Shown one piece after another: positions 55,713 through 63,335 of a stretch of DNA of 64,000 nt. The notes beneath the pieces were generated by a model. That model had not been told where the DNA came from. It ran no database searches and was given only the letters and a program-made list of their open reading frames with translations. The translations under genes and the position numbers were made by a program. Position 1 is the first letter of the stretch, and each line of letters opens with the position of its first letter. Origin of the DNA: Xiheicaenibacterium sp046351325 (lineage in GTDB: Bacteria; Myxococcota_A; Polyangia; Polyangiales; Polyangiaceae); contig JAXLYR010000002.1 of NCBI GenBank assembly GCA_046351325.1, positions 806,001-870,000 on the forward strand, given 5' to 3'.

Positions 55713-56633
55713 TCAGGAGGAGACGGCGCTCGCGCTCGCCTTCTCCTTGCGGTCCGCGCCCTTGGCCCAGAACGACGGGCTGAGGAGCACCGAATAGTCG
55801 GGGTGCTCGACCTTCGCCCAGGCCTCCTCGGAGCGCTCGCCGCGTGAGCGGCAGCAAGCGCTGCAGAGGCATTTCTCGGGGTTGCCCTCGTCGGGGTAGG
55901 TGCTGCCGAACATCTGGTCCCAGAGCTTGAAGAAGAAGCCCGTGTGGATGGGCTTCAACAAGGTCGACTTGGCGTGATGCAGATAGTGCTGGAACGAGCC
56001 GTTGATCCAGCGATTGTGCGCGCTGAGGAACGAGAGCTCGTGGCCCCAGTGGAGGAACGCGCCATAGCCGTAGAAGAAGACGGCGAACGTCAGGAACAAG
56101 AGGTCCATGTTGATGGGCATGACGAGCGGGATCAGCAGGAGCGGCGCGGAGCGCACGAGCTGATCGATGAGATCGTCGGCGATGACTGCGAACGGGCTCG
56201 GATTGGCGAAGACATGGTGAGCCTTGTGCTCCTTCCACCCCCAGCGGGTCGTGTGCCCCAGTCGGTGATAGAAGAACTCGAAGAAGTCGCTCGTGATCCA
56301 AGCCACGAAGAACGTGAATACGAGATAGCCGACGCCGTAGCCGCCGAGGCCGCCATAAGCCTTGGACCAGCCGCGATCGACCAAGTGGAGCGACAGCGCC
56401 GGGCAGAACGATGCTGTGACGATACCCTTCAGCATCTGCAAGACCTCGCGCCGCACCAGCGACGGCGTGGGGTAGGTCGGGTTGAGCTTGTATTGCCAAC
56501 GCGAATACGTCGGCTTCGCGTAGTAGAAGTAGAAGACGACCGCCGACATGGCCATGGCCATGACGAACGCCAGCACGGTCATCACCGCCCAGGTGAGGAA
56601 GAAGTTCCCGTTCTTCGCGAGCTCGTACAGCAT
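55713..56633 (-). CDS. sterol desaturase/fatty acid hydroxylase-family membrane enzyme
   Basis: 306 residues, four to five transmembrane helices. The di-iron histidine clusters are complete: HRLGH (FFYHRLGH), HKAHH and, after further membrane segments, HNRW and HYLHH. The enzyme inserts oxygen at a C-H bond of a lipid or sterol-like substrate using O2 and an electron donor. Polyangiales are known to make sterols and modified lipids, so a sterol or fatty acid substrate is plausible, but not proven. The C-terminal tail is cysteine-rich (CLCSACC) and ends in an Ala/Ser run. It is convergent with the GH25 gene. Confidence 0.85.
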   Translation of the reverse strand: MLYELAKNGNFFLTWAVMTVLAFVMAMAMSAVVFYFYYAKPTYSRWQYKLNPTYPTPSLVRREVLQMLKGIVTASFCPALSLHLVDRGWSKAYGGLGGYGVGYLVFTFFVAWITSDFFEFFYHRLGHTTRWGWKEHKAHHVFANPSPFAVIADDLIDQLVRSAPLLLIPLVMPINMDLLFLTFAVFFYGYGAFLHWGHELSFLSAHNRWINGSFQHYLHHAKSTLLKPIHTGFFFKLWDQMFGSTYPDEGNPEKCLCSACCRSRGERSEEAWAKVEHPDYSVLLSPSFWAKGADRKEKASASAVSS

Positions 56634-56704
56634 GTTGAGGCCACTCTACACGGTGGCGTCGGGCCCTGTCACACGACGAGCAAACGCGCTCTGACGAGCA
56701 GCGC

Positions 56705-58033
56705 TCAAAGGCCCATCGGTACCGAAACGCGAGCTTCGTTCTGACGAACGACGCGACTCAGCGCCGTGAGCAATCGCTCGATATCCGCGCGCGTCGCAGC
56801 GTCCTCCGCGGGAGTTACATGACCGTAATAAAGGTCGTATCTGGCAGTGCTCTTCGGCGGCAGCGCGGGTCGCGTGCCGTGCTGCATGACCTCGAGTTCG
56901 AAGCTCACGCCCTCTCGTGCGAGCTTCACTTTGAAGCTGCGCTCGCGCACGGGCTCGATGCGCTCGATGGTGTAGCCCTCGAGGGTCCCGCCTTCGACGA
57001 GGGGTGCGACCAGCGCGAGGACGTCGGCGGGGGCCGGCTCGACGGGGGTCTCTGGGGCGGTCGACGCGACGCTCGGCGGGGTCCTGTGATGATGTAATTG
57101 GGTATAACGACGTATTGGTAATAGGACGGCCGCGGCGGCGAGCGCGAACCACACCGCGCCCGCGATCGCGAGCCGTCGGCGGGCGTCGCCAACGTCGGCG
57201 TCGTCGATTGGAGCGCGCTCGCTCGCGACGCGCAGGCGCGCGACGAGCCGTGGCCACGGATAGGAGAAGAGAGCGAGCAGCGCCATCGCCTGCGGAAACA
57301 CGATGGGCGTCAGCGCCCAAACATTGAGGTGAAATCCAATGAGGAGCGTGCCCCACACAGCGCGCGTGAGCGGGGTCCACGGATAGAAGAGGGCCGTCGC
57401 TTGGATGATCAACGTCGCCGCGGCGAGCGTGTACGCGAGGTTCGGGTGTTCGACGACGGCCCTCGCGTAGAACGAGAGCGGCGAGCCCTCGCCGAGGCCG
57501 CGCTGGGTGAGCACGATGGCGCGGAGCGTGTTCGCGTCGGCCCACGAGATCCCCGACGCGAGCAGCTTGCTCGTGGCGGCGTTCGCGTACGTCGCCGCGA
57601 GCGCGCCGACGGCGCCGGCCTCGGCGAAGCGATCGCGCTCGGCCACCGGAGCGCGACCAGCGATCGCGGTCCCGAGGAGCCACCCGAGCAGCACGGCCCC
57701 GCTCGTGAAGAAGACCCGCATCGGCCCGTCGAGGAGCGCGGCCTGCGCTTCGGCGAGCGCGGCGAGGAGCACGAGCGCGCCGACGCCTGCTGCGAAGCTG
57801 CGCTTTCGAGCGAAGACGAAGAGCGCGCCCAGCGTCGCGAGCGCGAGCGGCGCGACCCAGAGGGGCCGCCCACCGAGCGCGAGCAACGCGCGGGGCGCCA
57901 TCGGATGCGAGACCGCGCTCGCCGGCGTCTCGGCGATCGAGATCGCGAGCCCGATCACGTCGACGCCGAGGACACACGCGAGGGCGACGCGCACGACGCT
58001 GCGGTTCGCTCCATCCCAAGGGCTGCGGATCAA
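56705..58033 (-). CDS. HTTM/vitamin K-dependent carboxylase-like polytopic membrane protein
   Basis: 442 residues from a TTG at 58033. About eight transmembrane helices (residues 15-330) with a pattern like the HTTM (horizontally transferred transmembrane) family, including YANAATSKLLASGISWAD and LLIGFHLNVWALT, which resemble parts of bacterial gamma-carboxylase-like proteins. The last part is an outer or cytosolic domain of about 110 residues with a Pro/Thr linker. A rare-codon stretch (CTA TTA CCA ATA CGT CGT TAT ACC CAA TTA) lies right at the end of the last helix. Its TTG start overlaps the stop of the preceding, frameshifted partner gene (TTGA), so both belong to one unit. Chemical activity is uncertain. 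Confidence 0.65.
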   Translation of the reverse strand: MIRSPWDGANRSVVRVALACVLGVDVIGLAISIAETPASAVSHPMAPRALLALGGRPLWVAPLALATLGALFVFARKRSFAAGVGALVLLAALAEAQAALLDGPMRVFFTSGAVLLGWLLGTAIAGRAPVAERDRFAEAGAVGALAATYANAATSKLLASGISWADANTLRAIVLTQRGLGEGSPLSFYARAVVEHPNLAYTLAAATLIIQATALFYPWTPLTRAVWGTLLIGFHLNVWALTPIVFPQAMALLALFSYPWPRLVARLRVASERAPIDDADVGDARRRLAIAGAVWFALAAAAVLLPIRRYTQLHHHRTPPSVASTAPETPVEPAPADVLALVAPLVEGGTLEGYTIERIEPVRERSFKVKLAREGVSFELEVMQHGTRPALPPKSTARYDLYYGHVTPAEDAATRADIERLLTALSRVVRQNEARVSVPMGL

Positions 58034-58496
58034 CGGCGCACCGCCGAGCAGCGAGCGAGCTCGCAGTCACGGGTCGCGGGCGCGCCCGCGGCGCGGCTGA
58101 ACCCATAGACGCGGCGGACCACGGTGATATCGACCGACGCGGCGCTCGAGTTGGCGTCGGTCTGCTTCATCCCTTGGACGATCGCGCGGTCGACGTAGGG
58201 ATCGTGTAGTAAGGCCCGAGGTCGCCGCAGACCACGTGCTCGGTCGAGAGATCGACAGGCGGATCGCAGCGAAAGCTCGCGTAGCGATCGAGCTCGTGGA
58301 CGGTGCCGTCGGCCTCGCGCGCGAGCAGGCGGCTCGCCGTGTCCATGTGCTCGCCCGCGTACATCGAGAACGTCGAGAGCGGGTAGAGGTTCTCGACGAT
58401 CCGCGCGAGCCCGACATAACCAGCGAAGACGAACAACGTCGTCGCGAGGACTGCGCGTGTCGTACGCGCTCGGGGAGGGACGGCCTCGTTCGACAT
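58030..58496 (-). pseudogene. small membrane-anchored partner gene with one frameshift
   Basis: From ATG 58496 the frame reads MSNEAVPPRARTTRAVLATT, with a transmembrane helix (AVLATTLFVFAGYVGLARIV, in part) and an outer domain with YAGEHMDTASRLL and CGDLGPYYTI. Near 58205 the coding signal moves to another frame (DPYVDRAIVQGMKQTDANSS) that runs to a stop at 58030, exactly where the HTTM-like gene starts. One inserted base, or a two-base loss, would restore a protein of about 155 residues. Without repair the product ends after 109 residues. The same kind of small partner preceding an HTTM-like gene suggests a two-part membrane complex. Confidence 0.6.
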
Positions 58497-58596
58497 GGGC
58501 CTCGGGGTCGAAGCCTAGTGCTTCCGGTCCTGAGTTCGTAGCGGGTCCGACCTGGCCCAGCGACAAGTCGAGAGGGGTGCGTCATCATCGACCCCC

Positions 58597-60009
58597 ATGA
58601 CCGAAGCGCCTCTCGTCGAGCACGCCGAGTCCGACGTCGACTGCCGCTTACGCGGCGTTCGGCTGCTCAAACCCAACCGAGTCGGCGCGGCCCTGTCGGT
58701 CGCGTTCTCGGCGCTTTGCCTGTCGGCCATCGTGTTCGCGCTCGCGAAGTACGGTGCGCCGCACGGTCGGCACAGCGACTTCGGCAGCTTCCTCCGGGTC
58801 ATGACGTTCGGGACCTTCGGTGGTCTCTTCGGGGGTTGGTATTTCACGAAGCTGTCGCGCAAGCCCTCGGACGTCGTCGGCGAGCTCGTCGCGTCCCGCG
58901 AGGGGATCCGCGTCGGCGGCAAGCTCCTCGTGCGACGCGAGGAGATCCGTCGGGCCTTCGTTTGGCCGGGCGAAGGCTCAGCGTTCGTGCGCATCGAGCG
59001 CACGGGGCTTTTGGGTGGCAGCTTCGATCTGCAGATCGCGAGCATCGAGGACGGTCGCGCGCTCCTCAAGGCGTTGAAGCTCGACGCCTCGCAGGACGCC
59101 GCGAGCTTCTTCGTCACGGCCGTCTCACCCGAGCATTACCGCAAGCGCCGCATACGCGCGACGTTCGGAATGACCGGCGCGATCGTCACGGCCTTCGCCA
59201 CTGGCGTCGCGTCCGCGAAGCTCCACCTGGGCGCGGCGCCGATGGTGATCGCCGTGATCCTCTGCGGCCTCATGTACCTGTCGCTCCTCGCGCAGATGAT
59301 CCGCCCGGCGAAGGTCATCGTCGGCGCGGATGGTGTCTTGCTCACGTGGTTCTGGCAGAAGCGCTTCATCCCCATCCAAGACATCCGCAGCGCGGAGCTC
59401 ATCACCAACGCTGATTTGAACCTGCGGAGCTCGGTCTCGCCGCTCGTCGTGCGCCTCCACATGGTGGACGGCTCGCGCGTCGACATCTTGGGCAGCGTGG
59501 GCTCGGTTCGAACCACGCTGCGGAGTGGCTTCAACCGGTTCGGACAGATGCGCTGTGACATGCTCGTCGAGCGCATCAACGAGGCGGTCGCCGCGAAGGG
59601 GCAGGGGTCGTCCTCCGCGAGGGCCGCGTGGGATCGCGACCTGCTGCGACGCGGCGCGCTCGCGACCGAGGCGTGGGTCGCGAAGCTGCGCGGTCTGAGC
59701 AAGGTCACCGAGAGCTTTCGTGAGCCGGCCCGCGCCCTCGACGAGCTCTGGGAGATCCTCGAGGATCGGCTCGCGCCACCTGCCCGACGAGGCGCTGCGG
59801 CCGTCGCGCTCGCGACGGAGCTCGACGAAGACGGTCGCAAGCGCATCCGCGCCGCGGCGAAGGCTACCGTCGCTCCACAGCTGCGCATGGTCCTCGACGC
59901 CGTGGCGTCGAACGACGAGCCGAAGATGGTCGCGGCGCTCGACGAGCTCGCTGAAGAAGAGGCCTCCGAGGTCGAGCGCGCGGGCGTCGAGTCGCAGGCC
60001 TCACGCTAA
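58597..60009 (+). CDS. membrane protein of unknown function with helical C-terminal domain
   Basis: 470 residues. Two transmembrane pairs (about 32-85 and 190-235) each precede a beta-rich domain with a PH-like or YdbS/bPH2-like pattern (LVASREGIRVGGKLLVRREEI in part; VIVGADGVLLTWFWQKRFIPI in part). A final 130-residue helical region is charged (RALDELWEILEDRLAPP, ELDEDGRKRIRAAAKA). Duplicated TM pair plus PH-like domain is the main structural point. No catalytic motif is seen. Its 3' end overlaps the Nudix gene on the other strand by 9 bases. Confidence 0.65.
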   Translation: MTEAPLVEHAESDVDCRLRGVRLLKPNRVGAALSVAFSALCLSAIVFALAKYGAPHGRHSDFGSFLRVMTFGTFGGLFGGWYFTKLSRKPSDVVGELVASREGIRVGGKLLVRREEIRRAFVWPGEGSAFVRIERTGLLGGSFDLQIASIEDGRALLKALKLDASQDAASFFVTAVSPEHYRKRRIRATFGMTGAIVTAFATGVASAKLHLGAAPMVIAVILCGLMYLSLLAQMIRPAKVIVGADGVLLTWFWQKRFIPIQDIRSAELITNADLNLRSSVSPLVVRLHMVDGSRVDILGSVGSVRTTLRSGFNRFGQMRCDMLVERINEAVAAKGQGSSSARAAWDRDLLRRGALATEAWVAKLRGLSKVTESFREPARALDELWEILEDRLAPPARRGAAAVALATELDEDGRKRIRAAAKATVAPQLRMVLDAVASNDEPKMVAALDELAEEEASEVERAGVESQASR

Positions 60010-60468
60010 CCGATCGGCCTCGAACGCCACGACGGCGAGCGGGCTCACGCGACCGCCGCGCGCGACGTACTCGAAGAGCTCTCTCACGTCGGGCCCACGC
60101 AGCGGATAGCGATCGAGCTCCGCGAGCGTGGTCCAGACCGCGCCGAGCGACTCGCTGTTCGGCTCCGAGCGCGGCGGTCGATCATCCACCGGCTGCGCGG
60201 TGAAGATCACCCGGACGCGCATCGTGCCGCCCGCGCCCGGCGTGTGCTCCACGCGGATGACGCCGTCGAGCTTCACGACGAGGCCCGTCTCCTCCTCGGT
60301 CTCGCGGAGCGCCGCCTGGTAGAAGTTCTCCCCGGGCTCGACGCGTCCCGCTGGCAAATACCAGAGCTGACCGTGCTTGAGCTCGTGCACGAGCGCGAAG
60401 CGATCCCCCTTCCTGACGACCACGACGACGAAGAACCAGGTGGGGACGGGCGAGCGAGCGCTGGACAT
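60001..60468 (-). CDS. Nudix hydrolase
   Basis: 155 residues from ATG 60468. The Nudix box is complete (GRVEPGENFYQAALRETEEETG, residues about 44-65, read in two parts: G-x5-E and R-E-T-E-E-E-T-G), giving a magnesium-dependent hydrolase of nucleoside diphosphates linked to another group. WYLPAGRVEPGENF shows the typical strand before it. Small size and acidic C-terminus resemble MutT-like and ADP-ribose pyrophosphatase-like members, so the substrate stays open. It lies 9 bases downstream of the stop of the zinc-ribbon gene upstream on the same strand. Confidence 0.88.
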   Translation of the reverse strand: MSSARSPVPTWFFVVVVVRKGDRFALVHELKHGQLWYLPAGRVEPGENFYQAALRETEEETGLVVKLDGVIRVEHTPGAGGTMRVRVIFTAQPVDDRPPRSEPNSESLGAVWTTLAELDRYPLRGPDVRELFEYVARGGRVSPLAVVAFEADRLA

Positions 60469-60476
60469 GGTCGACC

Positions 60477-61442
60477 TCAGCCGTGGCCGCGCGAGACGAC
60501 CCACAAAAGGACCCCGAGCAACGTCATCGCGAGCGCGATCGCCGACGCGATCTTCGCGATCGACAGCGGCGCGTCGCCGAGGACGAGCTCGGCGTCCTGA
60601 CCGTGCACCACGGCGCGATAGCGTTTGCCGTCGTAGGCGTAGGTCATGATGTACGCGGGCAGCCCGCGCCGCCGCGACGAGAGCCGTCGCACGAGCACGC
60701 TGACCCGACAGTTCCGGATGCGCGAGCCCGGTACGCAGCTCTTCGCGACGTGCTTCTCGGCGCGCGACTCGACGGCGCGCGCGATGATCTCGCGCGCCGC
60801 GGAGCGCTGGGCGAGGAAGGGCTCGATCGCAGCGTCTTCAGCAGGGTCGCACGCGACGACGTCCTCCCAGTCGAACCCTCGCGAGAGCTTCTCGACCTCG
60901 GCGTCGGAGAGACCGCGCGACGCGTTGACGACCACGTTTTCGAAGCGCATCGGGAGCTCGCCAGCGTGCGGCGCCCACGCGCTCCGCTTGTGATCCGCGT
61001 CGCTGTCGGCGGCCCACGTCACGTGCGCATCGGCGTCGAAGAGCCACGCGGCGAAATGCACCGCGTGCACGCGATCGACCGTCGCGCGGCGCGACACATC
61101 ACGCGGTCGAAAGAACCCGAGGCGGCTCTGCCAGCGACGGAGCGCGCGCACCGCAGACTCGGGATCGACCAGGAACGGCAGCACAGCATCGGCTTGGTCG
61201 ACCGGATCGAAGACGTCCTCGAGCTTCGTCACGGCGCCGCAGAAGCGACACGCCGTCCCCTGTTTCTCGGCCGAGAACACCACCGCGGCGCCGCACTCGG
61301 TGCAGCGGAGGAGGCGCGCCCGAGGCTCGCGCGCATCGTCGGTGGGCTCGACGCGCGCGGGCCGAGGCGCCGGCAGACGCGCAGACGGCGCATCGAAGAT
61401 CGGCGGCCTCGAGCGGGATTCGCAGCGGGCGCACGCGCTCAC
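60477..61442 (-). CDS. zinc-ribbon membrane-anchored protein
   Basis: 321 residues from GTG 61442, which overlaps the stop of the preceding gene by 4 bases (GTGA). The N-terminus has one CxxC pair (SACARC) and then a zinc ribbon LLRCTECGAAVVFSAEKQGT followed by CRFCG. A middle domain of 170 residues begins with AVLPFLVDPESAVRALRRW, where LVDPE/AV is shared with the upstream gene (VVPFTVTDPRARDLARRW). One C-terminal transmembrane helix (IASAIALAMTLLGVLLWVV) ends the protein. Two neighbouring genes with the same layout (zinc ribbon, shared core, C-terminal anchor) look like an old duplication. Function unknown. Confidence 0.65.
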   Translation of the reverse strand: MSACARCESRSRPPIFDAPSARLPAPRPARVEPTDDAREPRARLLRCTECGAAVVFSAEKQGTACRFCGAVTKLEDVFDPVDQADAVLPFLVDPESAVRALRRWQSRLGFFRPRDVSRRATVDRVHAVHFAAWLFDADAHVTWAADSDADHKRSAWAPHAGELPMRFENVVVNASRGLSDAEVEKLSRGFDWEDVVACDPAEDAAIEPFLAQRSAAREIIARAVESRAEKHVAKSCVPGSRIRNCRVSVLVRRLSSRRRGLPAYIMTYAYDGKRYRAVVHGQDAELVLGDAPLSIAKIASAIALAMTLLGVLLWVVSRGHG

Positions 61443-62366
61443 GAGCCACCCCGATGCGAGAGCAAGAGCACCGTGACGAGGAGCGCGAGGCCCAGCGCGA
61501 CCGCGATCGCGATGCGCACCGGCGAGAGCGGGGCCTTGCCGTGGACCGCGCCCGTCTGCCCGTTGATGACGAGCCGCACGGGCGGCGCGACCCTCGACCA
61601 TCGGACAGCGAGGACCCAGATCGGCACGAGCGCGAGCGAGGTGTGCTCTTCGGTCAAGGTGGGCCGCTCGCGGACCTCGCGCTGGGTGTCACCGGGCATC
61701 ATGCGACGAACGCGCTTGCCGACGTCGGCGGCCGCGGAGCTCCGCGCTGCGCGGGTCCCCGCCGCCGCGTCGATCCCGGGCTCCTCGGTGGGCCAGCCGA
61801 CGACGTGGCTCGGCTCTACAGCGACGCAGCGCGCGAAGGTCGAAGGGCTCGATCCCGGAGAGCTCCGCTGGCGCGAGCCCGCGCGAGGCGCTCACGAGGA
61901 CGTCGCGCACGACGCCCGCCCACGGCCCCGCGAGCCGTCGCCACTCCGTGCGCGTCACCGTCCGCTTCTCGAGCGAAGTTCGCCCGTTTTCTTTAACGGT
62001 GTATGTCTCTTCTTCTTGGTAGTTCTCGCCGATCTCCGCCGCGTACGTGGCCCGCGCGACGGCCGTGTAGAGCCAGACGGGCAGGTACAATCCTGTCAGC
62101 GCTTCGAGCGGCGCGCCGCGGATCGCCGCCCGCGCGAAGGGCCCGCGTGACTCGGTCCAGCGCCGCGCGAGGTCGCGCGCCCGCGGGTCGGTGACCGTGA
62201 ACGGCACGACGAACTCGGGCTCGAGCTCGGTCGAGGCGGCCGGGCGAACGAGCACGTGAGGGCTCGCGCAGTAAGGACAGCGGGCCGTCCGCGAGCCTCG
62301 AAAGTGCAGCGTCGCGCCACACTCTTCGCAGCCGAAAGACTCGGCGGGAGCGGTTCGACCAGCCAC
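61439..62366 (-). pseudogene. zinc-ribbon membrane-anchored protein with one frameshift
   Basis: From GTG 62366 the frame encodes a TFIIB-like zinc ribbon (FGCEECGATLHF and ARCPYCASPH) and a core domain (VVPFTVTDPRARDLARRWTES, in part; LTGLYLPVWLYTA). At about 61815-61825 the signal shifts: deleting one base in CTCTACAGCG restores FDLRALRRVEPSHVVGW and runs on to the C-terminal transmembrane helix (IAIAVALGLALLVTVLLL) and the stop at 61439. Without repair the product would lose its membrane anchor. The 928-base length is not a multiple of three, as expected for a single indel. The repaired protein would be about 308 residues. It follows the sigma factor gene by 64 bases. Confidence 0.65.
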
Positions 62367-62430
62367 GAAGGAAACGGTAGCGCGCCCTTCCGAAAAATAA
62401 ACGCGCCGGCTCGAACTCTGCGGCGTTTGT

Positions 62431-63300
62431 TTAGCGGAGCCACGTCGACAGGCTGAGGTCGAGCCGGCTCTCTACCAGCCCGAGGAGCTCGCTCACCCCG
62501 TGTTCGTCCGTCTTCAAGCGATCCTTCAGCGCGGTCGTCGTCGCGCGGAGCACGCGCTCTCTCGCGCGCGCCAGGTGCCGCACGACGGTGGCTCGGTGCT
62601 GGCCGTACATGCGCGCGAGCTCCTCGAGCGTGAGCCCATCGACGAGGTGCAAGCGCAGGAGGTTGCGTTCGTGCGGGTCGAGCGCTTCGACCGCCGCGCG
62701 GAAGGCCACCTTGAACGCCGCCCTGTACTCCTCTTTGACGAGCGCGAGCTCGGGATCGAGCGCCGCGGGTTGGACGTCGTTCGAGGCCTGCTCGCGCGCG
62801 GCTCGTCGCTCTTCGCCGCGGAGGAGCTCGAGCGCGACGCGGTTCGCTGTGACCGACACGAGCCCGCGGAGCGCGCCGCGCGAGGCATAGCGAGCGACGC
62901 GCGGGACGCCGTCTTCCCCAGGCGACAGCAGCCGATCGAGCGTGCGCTGCGCGGCGTCCTCGGTGGTCGCAGCGTCGAGCTTCATGTGCGCGATCGCTCC
63001 GCGCGCGCCGTCGAGGACCAGCTTCGCGAACACGACGCGCGCGGCCTCCACGCCGCGGCCGCACGCGAGCGCCAGCGCGACGTCGCGCGCAGCGTCCGCT
63101 TCGAGCGTGAACGGGGAGGTCGCGTCGGGGTGCTCGGCGAGGGCGCGCGCGAGCTCCTCACGGCTCAGCCCTCCGGAGCCGATCCACGAGGGATCCGCCG
63201 CGGCGACGAGCTCTTCGAGGTGCACCTCGAGCTCCTCGCGCGAGCTCGCTTGGGCGCTCGGCCGAACCTCGAGGAACACGTCGGCGAGCGGCGTAGCCAT
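62431..63300 (-). CDS. sigma-70-family sigma factor, Myxococcales type (gmx1-like)
   Basis: 289 residues. The C-terminal 110 residues contain sigma region 4: EALDPHERNLLRLHLVDGLT, LEELARMYGQHRATVVRHLA and RARERVLRATT, the HTH expected to bind a -35 element. Upstream is a region-2-like helical part (RTLDRLLSPGEDGVPRVARY, GLVSVTANRVALELLRGEE). The N-terminal 100 residues are family specific. This matches the Myxococcales-specific sigma factors usually encoded next to a zinc-finger/kinase gene. The divergent gene here, 36 bases away, is such a kinase. Probably an ECF-like factor controlled by that partner; regulon unknown. Confidence 0.85.
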   Translation of the reverse strand: MATPLADVFLEVRPSAQASSREELEVHLEELVAAADPSWIGSGGLSREELARALAEHPDATSPFTLEADAARDVALALACGRGVEAARVVFAKLVLDGARGAIAHMKLDAATTEDAAQRTLDRLLSPGEDGVPRVARYASRGALRGLVSVTANRVALELLRGEERRAAREQASNDVQPAALDPELALVKEEYRAAFKVAFRAAVEALDPHERNLLRLHLVDGLTLEELARMYGQHRATVVRHLARARERVLRATTTALKDRLKTDEHGVSELLGLVESRLDLSLSTWLR

Positions 63301-63335
63301 GCGGCCCGATTCTATGGGATAGGAGGAGCACCGCG

